Shown in pieces: positions 1-9,185 of a DNA stretch of 64,000 bases. How positions within the stretch are numbered: position 1 is the stretch's first letter; each line of letters starts with the position of its first letter. Source of the stretch: Ruegeria sp. EL01 (GTDB taxonomy: Bacteria; Pseudomonadota; Alphaproteobacteria; Rhodobacterales; Rhodobacteraceae); the NCBI RefSeq assembly GCF_900313035.1, contig NZ_OMPS01000048.1, positions 186,001 through 250,000 on the forward strand, in the 5' to 3' direction. A program made the translations under genes and the position numbers. The notes beneath the pieces are model-generated. The model was not told where the DNA came from. It saw only the letters and a list, made by a program, of their open reading frames with translations, and did not search any database.

Positions 1-606
1 TTCTGCCTGAATGGTCACGTCCAGCGCTGTGGTCGGCTCATCCGCAATCAGCAGGCGCGGCTCGCACGCCATCGCCATTGCAATCACAACCCGCTGTCGC
101 ATCCCGCCGGACAGTTCATGTGGGTATTGCTTCATGCGTCGTTCCGGCTCGGGGATGCGCACCTGGCGCAAAAGCTCCAATGCGCGCGCTTCGGCCTCGG
201 GCTTGGACATATCTTTGTGGATGCGCAGACCTTCGGTCAGCTGCCGACCTACTGTGAAAACCGGGTTCAGGGCTGTCATGGGCTCTTGAAAGATCATCCC
301 AATCTCATTGCCGCGAATCTGTTTCATCAGATCCTGATCGGCCCTGGACAGGTCCATCTCTTCGCCATCGCGCCGGTCGAACATCAGTTCGCCGCCTGCG
401 ATTTCGCCGCCTCCAAACTCGACCAGCCGCATCAGAGACAGCGACGAGACCGATTTGCCCGACCCGGATTCACCAACAATACAAACGGTTTCGCCAGGAT
501 TTATCTCAAACGAGACATCCTCGACCCCAACCACCGGGCCATCCTTTGTCTGAAACTCGACACGAAGTTTTTTTATCTGTGCAATCGGTTGGTCCAGCAC
601 GCACAT
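1..606 (-). CDS. Peptide/nickel-type ABC transporter ATP-binding protein (3' part cut by window edge)
   Basis: Reading the minus strand from ATG at 606 gives 202 codons open to the window edge. Walker A GESGSGKS lies at residues 45-52, the signature LSGGM at 165-169 and Walker B LLIADEP at 185-191, followed by the D-loop TTALD. This is the DppD/OppD class, which powers import of peptides or related solutes with the permeases encoded on the other strand from 2684. A Shine-Dalgarno-like GGGGAG sits only one base before the ATG, so a GTG two codons later (600), which it precedes by seven bases, may be the true start. The gene diverges from its binding-protein gene across a gap of about 280 bases. 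Whether a second ATPase domain (DppF-like) follows cannot be seen. Confidence 0.9.
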   Translation of the reverse strand, partial: MCVLDQPIAQIKKLRVEFQTKDGPVVGVEDVSFEINPGETVCIVGESGSGKSVSSLSLMRLVEFGGGEIAGGELMFDRRDGEEMDLSRADQDLMKQIRGNEIGMIFQEPMTALNPVFTVGRQLTEGLRIHKDMSKPEAEARALELLRQVRIPEPERRMKQYPHELSGGMRQRVVIAMAMACEPRLLIADEPTTALDVTIQAE

Positions 607-883
607 GCTCCCCTTGGCAGCTTTCTTTTCGAATGCCTGACGCTAAGGCGGCAATACCGGGAAAGTCAAATCGGTTGCACCTTTTCGCAACAGCAACTCT
701 TGCAATTTTCCAAAGTTCTGTTTCGATACCAGGCGTAACCGTATTGGGGAGAATACGGCATCATCAGAATGCGGCCTGAATTTGCGATTCAAAATCAGGA
801 TCTTACTCCCCTTTCGGCAACGCCAAATCCGCAGGCATTGCGGAAGAAATCGAGACACGCAAGTGTCCAACATGGAGTGTATG

Positions 884-2590
884 ATGAAAATCAAAGCCCT
901 TTTGCTTGGTGCGATCGCCGGCACGGCTATGGCCCCAATGGCCTTTGCCGAGCGCGGATCGGACGGCAATGTCAGCATTATTTATTGGCAAGCCCCATCG
1001 ATCCTGAACCCGTTTCTGTCGGGTGGCACCAAAGACGTGGAATCGGCTTCGCTGGTGATCGAGCCTCTGGCGCGTTACGACCAAGACGGCAACATGGTGC
1101 CCTTCCTTGCGTCCGAGATTCCGACCGTTGAGAACGGTGGTGTCAGCGAAGATCTGACTTCGATCACCTGGAAAATCGCGCCGGGAATCACTTGGTCGGA
1201 CGGTACGCCGTTCACCTCGTCGGACGTGAAATTCACTGCTGACTACTGCATGCACCCCGAAGGCGGCTGTGCGCAGGTGACCAAGTTCGAAGGCGTAACT
1301 TCGGTTGAGGCAGTGGACGATCTGACCGTTAAGGTCACGTTCGACGCACCAACCCCGTTCCCATACGGACCCTTCGTTGGTGGTGAAAGCCCAATCATTC
1401 AGGCGGCACAATTCGCAAACTGCATGGGCGCGAAAGCCCCCGAGTGCACGACCGAAAACTTCAACCCGATCGGAACTGGCCCCTTTGTCGTCACCGAGTT
1501 CAAGCCGAACGACGTGATCACGATGAAGGCCAACGAGAACTACCGTGATCCGGCAAAACCGGCCTTCGCGACGCTGACTTTCAAAGGTGGCGGCGATGCA
1601 ACCGCAGCTGGCCGCGCCGTTATGGAAACTGGCGAGTTCGACTATGCCTGGAACCTGCAGCTGGCACCTGAAGTGATCCAGCAGATGCAGGAAGGCGGCA
1701 AAGGTACTCCGGTCGCAGGCTTCGGCCCGCTGGTCGAGCGTATCATGATGAACCAGACCAACCCGTCGCCCGACCTGCCGGAAGGTGAGCGTTCGACGGC
1801 CAAGCACCCGCACCCGTTCCTGACGGACCCGGCTGTTTACAAAGCAATGTCGCTAGCGATCGACCGTCCGCTGCTGGTGGAAATCGGCTACGGTCAAGCG
1901 GGTCAGGTCACCTGTAACTGGGTTCCGGCACCGGCTGCGGTGAATTCGGACACATTCAGCTGTGACAAGCAAGACATCGAAGGCGCGAAGAAGCTGCTGG
2001 ATGATGCTGGCATCGTCGATACCGACGGCGACGGCGTGCGTGAAAAAGATGGTGTTCCGCTGAAGATCGTCTACCAGACGTCGACTAACGCAGTCCGTCA
2101 GGACTTCCAGGCGTTGGTCAAGGAATGGTGGAGCCAGATCGGCATCGAGTCCGAACTGCGTAACCTCAACGCATCTGTCTTCTTCGGTGGTGATCCGGGC
2201 TCGCCCGACACGTTCCAGAAGTTCTATGCTGACGTTGAAATGTACGCCAACACCTTCAACGGCACCGACCCGCAATCCTATCTGGGTAACGGCCTGTGCG
2301 ACAAAGCGCCAAAGCCGGAAAGCCAGTGGCAAGGTGAAAACATCAGCCGTTTCTGCAACGCAGATTACGATAAACTGCATGCCCAGTTGGCTGAAACTGC
2401 AGGTGCGGAAGAGCGTGCGAAAATCGCACGGCAGCTGAACGATATCATGGTCGAAAACGGTGGTATGATCCCGCTGGTACACCGTGGTCGTCTGTCAGCA
2501 CACGCAAACACACTGGGTGGCGTGATCCTGAACGTTTGGGACAGCGAGCTGTGGAACGCAGCCGACTGGTACCGTAAGACCGGTTCCTAA
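884..2590 (+). CDS. Peptide/solute ABC transporter periplasmic substrate-binding protein (SBP family 5)
   Basis: This 568-residue protein begins with a Sec signal peptide (about residues 1-22, ending AMAPMAFA) and continues with the fold of family 5 binding proteins. The usual opening is present (long N-terminal domain, NPIGTGPF motif, charged lobe, C-terminal LVHRGRL and WNAADWYRK). It would capture oligopeptides or similar solutes in the periplasm and hand them to the permeases at 2684 and 3684. Three ATGs cluster at 872, 881 and 884. The one at 884 is chosen because GGAG lies six bases before it and the signal peptide then starts MKIK. A stem-loop directly after the stop separates it from the permeases. 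The exact substrate cannot be told. Confidence 0.92.
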   Translation: MKIKALLLGAIAGTAMAPMAFAERGSDGNVSIIYWQAPSILNPFLSGGTKDVESASLVIEPLARYDQDGNMVPFLASEIPTVENGGVSEDLTSITWKIAPGITWSDGTPFTSSDVKFTADYCMHPEGGCAQVTKFEGVTSVEAVDDLTVKVTFDAPTPFPYGPFVGGESPIIQAAQFANCMGAKAPECTTENFNPIGTGPFVVTEFKPNDVITMKANENYRDPAKPAFATLTFKGGGDATAAGRAVMETGEFDYAWNLQLAPEVIQQMQEGGKGTPVAGFGPLVERIMMNQTNPSPDLPEGERSTAKHPHPFLTDPAVYKAMSLAIDRPLLVEIGYGQAGQVTCNWVPAPAAVNSDTFSCDKQDIEGAKKLLDDAGIVDTDGDGVREKDGVPLKIVYQTSTNAVRQDFQALVKEWWSQIGIESELRNLNASVFFGGDPGSPDTFQKFYADVEMYANTFNGTDPQSYLGNGLCDKAPKPESQWQGENISRFCNADYDKLHAQLAETAGAEERAKIARQLNDIMVENGGMIPLVHRGRLSAHANTLGGVILNVWDSELWNAADWYRKTGS

Positions 2591-2606
2591 ACGCCAAGTT
2601 GCAATT

Positions 2607-2640
2607 CCGCGCCCCGATCGATTTCGGGGCGCGGTCCTTT
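2607..2640 (+). terminator. GC-rich stem-loop after the binding-protein gene (attenuator-type terminator)
   Basis: An 11-bp perfect stem (2607-2617 pairing with 2624-2634, loop of six) is followed by TCCTTT. Its place between a binding-protein gene and its permease genes fits partial termination that keeps the binding protein in excess over the membrane subunits; this role is inferred from position. Confidence 0.6.
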
Positions 2641-2683
2641 GCACACCACTCCAACAAGAAGACGCATATAAAGGCGCCTCTTA

Positions 2684-3691
2684 ATGCTCAATTTTACAAT
2701 CAGACGACTGATACTGGCCGTTCCGACGCTTCTGTTCATCAGCCTCGTCATCTTCCTGCTCCTCGAACTCGCACCCGGCGATCCGATGGCGCAGGTTCCA
2801 CTTACCGTTCCACCCGAAGTCAAAGAGAAGATGCGCGAGGCGCTTGGCCTCGGCCAGCCGATGCATATCCGGTTCTGGAAATGGATCGTGCAGTTCTTCT
2901 GGATTGAACCGCAAGTGTTGGTCGACGCTATGTTCGGTACAACCTTCTCCGAAGGTGACCTGCGTGTGATTTCGTGGCAGACCCGCTCACCCGTTATGGA
3001 CATCGTGGTTCAGCGTATCCCACAGACATTGTGGGTTGTTGGCACGGCGTATGTGGTGGCCATCCTGATCGCCCTGCCCATCGGCATCTATTCCGCCTAC
3101 CGCCAGTATTCCTGGTTCGACCAGATGGGGACATTTGTGTCGATGATTGGCTTCTCGGTCCCGCCGTTTTTTTCGGGGGTTTTGGTGATTGTGATCTTCT
3201 CGGTCCAACTGGGCTGGTTCCCGTCAATCTATGACACCACCCTTGTTGTGAACAGCTGGGACAGTTTTGTACTACAGCTGAAACAGATGATCATGCCGGT
3301 CATGGTCTTGGCGCTACAGATCACCGCGCAGCTCAGCCGGTTCATGCGCGCGTCGATGCTGGACAACCTCAATCAAGATTATGTTCGCACCGCCCGCGCC
3401 AAAGGTCTGAGCGAATACACCGTGGTCATGGTGCACGTCCTGCGCAACTCGATGATCCCTGTGGTCACCGTGATCGCGCTGGGAATTCCTGCCATCTTTG
3501 GCGGGGCCATCATCACCGAGCAGGTGTTCAAGGTGAACGGTATTGGCCAGTTGTTAATTGGTGCCATTCAGGCCAACGACCTGCCGATGGTTCAAACCCT
3601 GACCTTCATCTTTGCCGTGCTGATCGTGCTGTTCAACCTGATAGCCGACGTGCTCTACGGCATTCTGGACCCGAGGATTCGCTATGACTGA
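2684..3691 (+). CDS. ABC transporter permease, DppB type
   Basis: The 335-residue protein opens with LNFTIRRLILAVPTLLFISLVIF, the usual first membrane helix of DppB-type permeases, and shows about six membrane segments. The EAA-type cytoplasmic loop is present around DYVRTARAKGLSE, followed by HVLRNSMIPV. It forms half of the inner-membrane channel. It follows the binding-protein gene after a stem-loop and overlaps the next permease gene by eight bases, so the two are translationally coupled. The periplasmic loop between the first helices is long (about residues 35-105), common in this family. Confidence 0.92.
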   Translation: MLNFTIRRLILAVPTLLFISLVIFLLLELAPGDPMAQVPLTVPPEVKEKMREALGLGQPMHIRFWKWIVQFFWIEPQVLVDAMFGTTFSEGDLRVISWQTRSPVMDIVVQRIPQTLWVVGTAYVVAILIALPIGIYSAYRQYSWFDQMGTFVSMIGFSVPPFFSGVLVIVIFSVQLGWFPSIYDTTLVVNSWDSFVLQLKQMIMPVMVLALQITAQLSRFMRASMLDNLNQDYVRTARAKGLSEYTVVMVHVLRNSMIPVVTVIALGIPAIFGGAIITEQVFKVNGIGQLLIGAIQANDLPMVQTLTFIFAVLIVLFNLIADVLYGILDPRIRYD

Positions 3692-4664
3692 TCACAATCA
3701 TTCAGACACGCTGATCCCCGATGAAGGACTTGCCCCGGCATCAACGGCCCTGCCAACGGCCGACGTGCTAGAGGAACTGGCAACCCCACCCCGCAGCCAA
3801 TGGCGCGATGTGTGGGATCAGTTCAAAACCCACAAGGGCGCGATGTTGGGGGCGGTTCTATTCATCTTCATCGTCGCTGCTGTCTACCTTGGACCATATC
3901 TCTGGACGATCGACCCGACACAGATCGACATCCGGTCTCGAAATCAAGGGCCTAGCTTTGCGCATCCCTTTGGCACCGATCAGTTGGGGCGCGATATCAT
4001 GGCCCGCATGATGTCTGGTGGCCAAACATCGGTTTCCGTGGGCATCACCGCAATGCTACTGGCCCTGTTCCTGGGCTCCTTCATCGGCGTTGTCGCCGGG
4101 TTCTTCAGGCGGCTGGATGGTCCGCTGATGCGCCTTACGGATCTGTTCCTGGCTTTGCCCCTGCTGCCTTTGCTGCTGGTGATGATGCTGTTGTTCCGCG
4201 AGCCCTTGTCTGCTGCATTCGGGTTGGAGCGTGGGATATTCATCCTGATTGTCTGCGCCATCGGCATCACCTCATGGATGCCAACGGCGCGGATCGTGCG
4301 GGGTGATGTGCTGGCCATCAAGGAGCGAGAGTTCGTGTTGGCCGCTCGGTCCATCGGCACCAGCAACAGCCAGATCATTACGCGGCACATTCTGCCCAAC
4401 GTGCTGTCGCCGATCATGGTATCGGCAACGCTGGGGATTGCCACGGCGATCATTACGGAAAGCGCCCTGTCTTTCCTTGGGCTAGGCTTCCCGCCTGATT
4501 TCCCGACCTGGGGACGGCTGCTGTTCGATGGTGTCGACTATCTGCAGCAATACCCGGAACGTGTATTCTGGCCCGGCCTCGCAATCTCGCTGACGGTGCT
4601 GAGCGTCAACTATCTGGGCGATGGCCTACGCGACGCGCTCGATCCGCGCATTCGCGGACGGTGA
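3684..4664 (+). CDS. ABC transporter permease, DppC type
   Basis: This 326-residue partner permease has a hydrophilic N-terminal tail of about 50 residues, then the typical first helix after SQWRDVWDQFKTHKGA, the HPFGTDQLGRDIMARM motif found in nearly all DppC proteins, and the EAA loop REFVLAARSIGTS. It ends GDGLRDALDPRIRGR, a family hallmark. Its ATG overlaps the end of the DppB-type gene by eight bases. With the divergent ATPase at 1-606 it would complete an importer. It ends eight bases from the convergent MFS gene with no obvious terminator between. Confidence 0.92.
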   Translation: MTDHNHSDTLIPDEGLAPASTALPTADVLEELATPPRSQWRDVWDQFKTHKGAMLGAVLFIFIVAAVYLGPYLWTIDPTQIDIRSRNQGPSFAHPFGTDQLGRDIMARMMSGGQTSVSVGITAMLLALFLGSFIGVVAGFFRRLDGPLMRLTDLFLALPLLPLLLVMMLLFREPLSAAFGLERGIFILIVCAIGITSWMPTARIVRGDVLAIKEREFVLAARSIGTSNSQIITRHILPNVLSPIMVSATLGIATAIITESALSFLGLGFPPDFPTWGRLLFDGVDYLQQYPERVFWPGLAISLTVLSVNYLGDGLRDALDPRIRGR

Positions 4665-4672
4665 ACTAAAAC

Positions 4673-5830
4673 TCAGTCGGCGCGCCTTAGCGCGCCGGCG
4701 CACACTGTGATCAGAACGGCCAGCGGTAGCAGAACTGCAAAGGCCATCCGCAGCGTCAAAAGCTCGGCCAAAAATCCGATCAAGGGTGGCCCAATCAACA
4801 ACCCGCCATATCCAAGTGTCGCGACACTGGCGATCGCCTGACCGGGCGGAACATTGGGGTCGTTTGCTGCCCGACTGAATGCCAATGGCATGATCACGGC
4901 ATAACCAACACCCATCAGAGTAAATCCGACCAAAGCAAGAGACACACTGCCCGAAGAGACAACGAAGAACACACCCAAGGCCGAACAGAGACCACCAAAA
5001 CGCGCCGACGCAACCGGTCCAAACCGCGCGATGGCCACGCCTGCGGCAAGCCTGCAAACCACCATCGCAACCGAGAACACCGCATAGCCCAAGGTCGCAA
5101 CACTTTCAGCGGATCCTGTCACATCGCGCATGAATAAGGCGCTCCAATCTGCGACAGCGCCTTCACCCAGCGCGGCGCACAGCGCTGTGAACCCGACAAG
5201 GATCAACGCACCAGAGGGCAACGCAAAAACCGATCCTTGCGACAAGGTCGAGCGACGCGATGTCCAGCGCACCCGTGACATCGCCAAAGCCAGCATGACG
5301 ACGACACAACCAGCCACCAGAAAGTGCTGAAATACCGTCAACTGCAACTGCACCGCAACAAACCCACTGACCGCGCCCAAGCCAGCGCCCAAGCTCCACA
5401 TCGCATGGAAGGACGACATCAACGGCTTGTCATAGGTCTGCTCGACCTCTGCCCCCCAAGCGTTCATGGACACATCCATCGACCCGTGAAACGCTCCGAA
5501 AACGAACAGAAAAGCCGCTAGGGCTGCAAAGCTATCCGCTAGGGCCAACAAGACCAAAGACAACGTGTAAAGCACGGCAATGATCCGGGTGATGGCAACT
5601 GCACCAAACCGGTCAGTCAATCGCCCAGTCACCGGGAAAGAACAGACCGCCCCCGCCGCCATAAACAGCAGACCATAGCCGAGGTCTTCGTGACTCAATT
5701 GCAGGTGATCGCGAACGGCAGGAATACGAGACGCCCAAATACCGAACAGCGCACCGTTCAGAATGAACATGGCAGCCACCGCCCGCCATGCAGATGCAAC
5801 ACTGATCACAGGAAACCTCAGCTTTTTCAC
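4673..5830 (-). CDS. MFS transporter
   Basis: A major facilitator superfamily protein of about 385 residues with roughly twelve hydrophobic segments. The first ends LFGIWASRIPAVRDHLQLS, a pattern seen in MFS proteins related to the inner-membrane protein YbjJ, and a TDRFG-type loop 2-3 motif follows. The substrate is unknown. The start is uncertain: the frame offers TTG at 5836 and GTG at 5830. The GTG is chosen because GGA lies seven bases before it, but no ATG is available upstream of the first helix. The gene converges on the ABC permease operon and is separated by 50 bases from the next minus-strand gene. Confidence 0.85.
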   Translation of the reverse strand: MKKLRFPVISVASAWRAVAAMFILNGALFGIWASRIPAVRDHLQLSHEDLGYGLLFMAAGAVCSFPVTGRLTDRFGAVAITRIIAVLYTLSLVLLALADSFAALAAFLFVFGAFHGSMDVSMNAWGAEVEQTYDKPLMSSFHAMWSLGAGLGAVSGFVAVQLQLTVFQHFLVAGCVVVMLALAMSRVRWTSRRSTLSQGSVFALPSGALILVGFTALCAALGEGAVADWSALFMRDVTGSAESVATLGYAVFSVAMVVCRLAAGVAIARFGPVASARFGGLCSALGVFFVVSSGSVSLALVGFTLMGVGYAVIMPLAFSRAANDPNVPPGQAIASVATLGYGGLLIGPPLIGFLAELLTLRMAFAVLLPLAVLITVCAGALRRAD

Positions 5831-5880
5831 CGACAAGTCCGACCACTTCTACAAAGGTCGATGCCGGTGGCAAGACGGTC

Positions 5881-7158
5881 TTACTCCAAACGGCTGCGTA
5901 TTTTGCGGATTGCGCCCCAAACCAACAACACCACCGGAAGTGTGACGGCCGCCGACAGCATACCTTTGCTGATCCCGACCGCCGTCAACGGATAGAGCAA
6001 ATAGCTGGCCAGCGAGACCGCGTAGTAGCTGATTGCCACGACAGACAAGCCCTCGACTGTGTGCTGAAGACGCAGCGCCAGATCGGCCCTGCGATCCATG
6101 CTTTCCAACAACGCCTGGTTCTGGGCGCTACGCTCAACATCCACCCGCGTTCGCAGCAGATCACCTGCACGGATTGCCCTATCCGAGAGCGTCTGCAAGC
6201 GCCTTTCCGTGGACTTCACGGTACGAATGGCGGGGTCATACCGGCGCATCATGAAATCGGCAAAGCTCTGCCTGCCAAGAAAGCGCTCTTCTCGCAAAAC
6301 CTCAATCCGTTGATTTACGATGGCCTCATATGCCCCGGTTGCGCCAAACCGAAATGCATTGCGGGCAGACAATGTCTCCAACTCGGTCGAAATTGCGAGC
6401 AGTTGCGGCAACTGATCATCGGGACGATTGGTGTCGTCGATCATTTCGATCATCAGCTCCGTCAGTTTTTGATCCAACTCGCTAATGCGTTCTGTCAGGC
6501 TTTTGACGCGCGCGAACCCGAGCATGGACATTGCCTTATAGGTCTCGACCTCACACAACCTCTGGATAATCCGACCAATCCGCCGTTCGCCGGTCCCTTC
6601 CGAGACGAACATTGCAAACCGCATGTGTCCGGCCGGATCGATGCGAAAATCGCTGGCGCAGGTGGCAGTGTCATCCAGCACCCGGGAGACTGCCAGGCTT
6701 TCCGGTTCAAACCAATCTGTCAGAGACGCGTTGATCTGATCGTCATCGGGACATGGCACAACACGCATCAAAACCGAAGTTACCCGTTGTCCAGGGCTGG
6801 AAATCAGCCAGTCTGGCGGAAAGACCTCGAAATCAGCGGGATTGAACGCACGCTCGCTGACGTTATTTGTGATCGCGGTGTACGTGACAAACTCGGTATG
6901 TTGTTCCCATTTGAGCCAGTGGCGCCCGATCTGTCCCGCGTAATGCGTCGCACCGGGTTGCGGATGGGGCGCACCGTGGCGGTCCAACAGGTCCGTCAGA
7001 TGGGCGATATCGTCACTTCTGTCCCGACCTACCGCTTGCTCGGGCTTTTTGATTGCCAAAAACACGACCGTGCAGGGCATCTGCGCAACCGGAAAAGGGC
7101 GGGCATGCAATTCATTGGCCAGCGCATAGCGCAGCGGGTGGTCCTGGATCGGTGTCAT
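5881..7158 (-). CDS. DUF3422 family membrane protein
   Basis: This 425-residue protein matches the DUF3422 family. It has a soluble N-terminal domain opening with HPLRYALANELHARPFP, a central stretch with long predicted helices (about residues 210-370, rich in Leu, Arg and Glu), and two C-terminal membrane helices (around 372-392 and 397-415) ending in a short basic tail. The layout suggests a cytoplasmic domain anchored at the inner membrane; the function of the family is unknown. It is the only long open frame here; the ATG at 7158 precedes the conserved HPLR segment by seven residues. Confidence 0.85.
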   Translation of the reverse strand: MTPIQDHPLRYALANELHARPFPVAQMPCTVVFLAIKKPEQAVGRDRSDDIAHLTDLLDRHGAPHPQPGATHYAGQIGRHWLKWEQHTEFVTYTAITNNVSERAFNPADFEVFPPDWLISSPGQRVTSVLMRVVPCPDDDQINASLTDWFEPESLAVSRVLDDTATCASDFRIDPAGHMRFAMFVSEGTGERRIGRIIQRLCEVETYKAMSMLGFARVKSLTERISELDQKLTELMIEMIDDTNRPDDQLPQLLAISTELETLSARNAFRFGATGAYEAIVNQRIEVLREERFLGRQSFADFMMRRYDPAIRTVKSTERRLQTLSDRAIRAGDLLRTRVDVERSAQNQALLESMDRRADLALRLQHTVEGLSVVAISYYAVSLASYLLYPLTAVGISKGMLSAAVTLPVVLLVWGAIRKIRSRLE

Positions 7159-7266
7159 TGGTCGCTCCGTTCAATTCCCCGGACTATACGGCATGCACGG
7201 CAGACATCAATTATCATTTTATTTCAGTGACTTACATGGATACAACGGTATACAAGGCACGCTATC

Positions 7267-7623
7267 TCATTGATTTGGCTGCCAGAGCTCGATCGGATTG
7301 CCCTCGGGATCATGGATGCGGGCGAATTTCCCGACTTCGCTGTCCCACTCGGGGTTGGTTTCTACGGTGATCCCGGCCGCTTGCAATTGTTTGGTCATGG
7401 CCTCCAGGTCATCAACACGAAAGTTGATCATCCATTGTTGTTCGTCTCGACCAAAATAGCCGGTGTCCTGCGCGAAGGGGGTAAACACTGTGTAGCCCTC
7501 GCGCTGTTTCCACGGAACCGGATCATAGTGATGGACGCCCAGATGCGTCTCGTACCATTGCGTCAACGCCTGCGGGTCGCGAGCGCGAAAGAAAACTCCG
7601 CCTATGCCATTTACTTTTTCCAT
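7267..7623 (-). CDS. VOC (glyoxalase/bleomycin-resistance fold) family protein
   Basis: A 118-residue single-domain VOC protein. It shows the paired beta-alpha-beta-beta-beta modules: VNGIGGVFFRARDPQALTQWYETHLGV in the first half and a second half ending FARIHDPEGNPIELWQP, where the Glu of the last strand is the usual metal ligand. Such proteins bind metal and act as lyases, dioxygenases or resistance proteins; the substrate here is not clear. AGGAGG lies just upstream of the ATG and supports the start. It lies between pntB's terminator and the DUF3422 gene. Confidence 0.85.
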   Translation of the reverse strand: MEKVNGIGGVFFRARDPQALTQWYETHLGVHHYDPVPWKQREGYTVFTPFAQDTGYFGRDEQQWMINFRVDDLEAMTKQLQAAGITVETNPEWDSEVGKFARIHDPEGNPIELWQPNQ

Positions 7624-7670
7624 CGGACACCTCCTGTGACCGCATGGTACCTCAGTGTTGGCAAAAACAG

Positions 7671-7696
7671 AAAAGGCGCCCGTTTGGGGCGCCTTT
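7671..7696 (-). terminator. Rho-independent terminator of pntA-pntB
   Basis: A 10-bp perfect stem (7672-7681 with 7687-7696, small loop) is followed on the minus strand by TTTTCTGTTTTT. It lies about 20 bases past the pntB stop and is the clearest terminator in the first 30 kb. Confidence 0.85.
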
Positions 7697-7717
7697 CCAA
7701 AGGGTATCAGGCCCAGA

Positions 7718-9172
7718 TCAGTCGATCATCGGCAACAGTTTGTCCAGCGAGGCCTTGGCGTCGCCATAGAACATGCGGGTGTTTTCCTTGAAGAACAGGG
7801 GGTTTTCGATGCCGGAATATCCGGTGCCCTGACCGCGTTTAGACACAAAGACCTGCTTGGCCTTCCAGCATTCCAGAACCGGCATGCCGGCGATCGGGCT
7901 GTTGGGGTCTTCCTGTGCAGCAGGATTCACGATGTCGTTGGACCCGATGACAATGGCCACATCGGTATCCGGGAAGTCGTCGTTGATCTCGTCCATTTCC
8001 AGAACGATGTCATACGGCACCTTCGCTTCGGCCAACAAAACGTTCATGTGACCCGGCAAACGACCGGCAACCGGGTGGATCGCAAAGCGGACGTTCTTGC
8101 CTTGCGCCCGCAGCTTGCGCACCAGTTCGGACACCGACTGCTGCGCCTGCGCCACGGCCATGCCGTAACCGGGGATGATAACCACGCTGTCGGCATCGTT
8201 CAGGGCCGCAGCCACGCCGTCGGCTTCGATTGCGATCTGCTCGCCCTCGACAGCCATCTGCTCACCTTGCGGGCCACCAAAGCCGCCCAGGATCACACTG
8301 ACAAAGTGGCGGTTCATCGCCTTACACATGATGTAGGACAGGATCGCACCTGAGGAACCAACCAGCGCACCGACCACAATCAGCAGGTCGTTGCCCAGCG
8401 AGAAACCAATCGCCGCCGCCGCCCAGCCGGAATAGCTGTTCAGCATCGACACAACCACCGGCATGTCGGCGCCGCCGATGCCCATGATCAGGTGATACCC
8501 GATAAACAACGCTGCCAGCGTCATCAGGAACAGCGGGAAGAACCCACCCGACGCGGTGTACCAGATCAGGCAAATCAGCGAGATGGTGGCCGCCGCTGCG
8601 TTCAGCGCATGGCCCCCGGGCAGCTTGGTCGCGACAGATGTCACCTTGCCTGCCAGCTTGCCATAGGCCACGACCGAACCGGTAAAGGTGATCGCGCCAA
8701 TGAAGATACCCAGGAACAGTTCCACATGCAGGATGCCCAGCTCAGCCGGGGTTTTCTTGGCGATCAGCTTGGCAAAAGCCCCCAGATCAGACAGGTCCGC
8801 CTGATTGGCCGAATCCACTATGGCCATGACCTGAGCCACATTGCCAATCTCGAAATGCGCGTTGAAGCCCACAAAAACAGCCGCCAGACCCACCAGCGAA
8901 TGCATAGCGGCCACAAGCTGAGGCATCTCGGTCATCTGTACGCGTTTCGCGACGTATTGGCCGATAAAGCCACCGCCCGCGATCAGCAGTAGTGACAGCA
9001 GCCACATGCCAGACCCGGGACCAACCAGCGTAGCAAAGACCGCAAGTCCCATACCAACGATGCCATACCACACCGCGCGCTTGGCGCTTTCCTGGTTCGA
9101 CAGCCCGCCAAGGGACAGGATGAAAAGGACAGCCGCAACAACGTAGGCGGCGGTAGTGAAGCCATAATCCAT
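7718..9172 (-). CDS. pntB: NAD(P) transhydrogenase subunit beta
   Basis: PntB carries the proton-translocating membrane domain II (about nine helices) and the NADP(H)-binding domain III. The 484-residue protein starts MDYGFTTAAYVVAA and ends with domain III, including the GYGMAVAQAQ motif and VIIPGYG, then ANDIVNP-like and FYGDAK segments. With PntA it couples hydride transfer between NADH and NADP+ to proton flow across the inner membrane and supplies NADPH. GGAGG eight bases before the ATG at 9172 fixes the start; an upstream in-frame start (9208) would run into pntA. It follows pntA by 13 bases, an operon, and ends at a strong terminator. Confidence 0.95.
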   Translation of the reverse strand: MDYGFTTAAYVVAAVLFILSLGGLSNQESAKRAVWYGIVGMGLAVFATLVGPGSGMWLLSLLLIAGGGFIGQYVAKRVQMTEMPQLVAAMHSLVGLAAVFVGFNAHFEIGNVAQVMAIVDSANQADLSDLGAFAKLIAKKTPAELGILHVELFLGIFIGAITFTGSVVAYGKLAGKVTSVATKLPGGHALNAAAATISLICLIWYTASGGFFPLFLMTLAALFIGYHLIMGIGGADMPVVVSMLNSYSGWAAAAIGFSLGNDLLIVVGALVGSSGAILSYIMCKAMNRHFVSVILGGFGGPQGEQMAVEGEQIAIEADGVAAALNDADSVVIIPGYGMAVAQAQQSVSELVRKLRAQGKNVRFAIHPVAGRLPGHMNVLLAEAKVPYDIVLEMDEINDDFPDTDVAIVIGSNDIVNPAAQEDPNSPIAGMPVLECWKAKQVFVSKRGQGTGYSGIENPLFFKENTRMFYGDAKASLDKLLPMID

Positions 9173-9185
9173 GTGCCCGGCCTCC

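Noticed and set aside
803..1813. Long minus-strand open frame opposite the binding-protein gene (336 codons)
   Set aside because: It is a composition shadow of the real gene; the protein has no family features, while the plus strand gives a clear SBP with signal peptide.
6061..7230. Plus-strand open frame of 389 codons opposite DUF3422
   Set aside because: Shadow of a GC-rich gene; the minus strand gives a family match and the plus-strand protein looks random.
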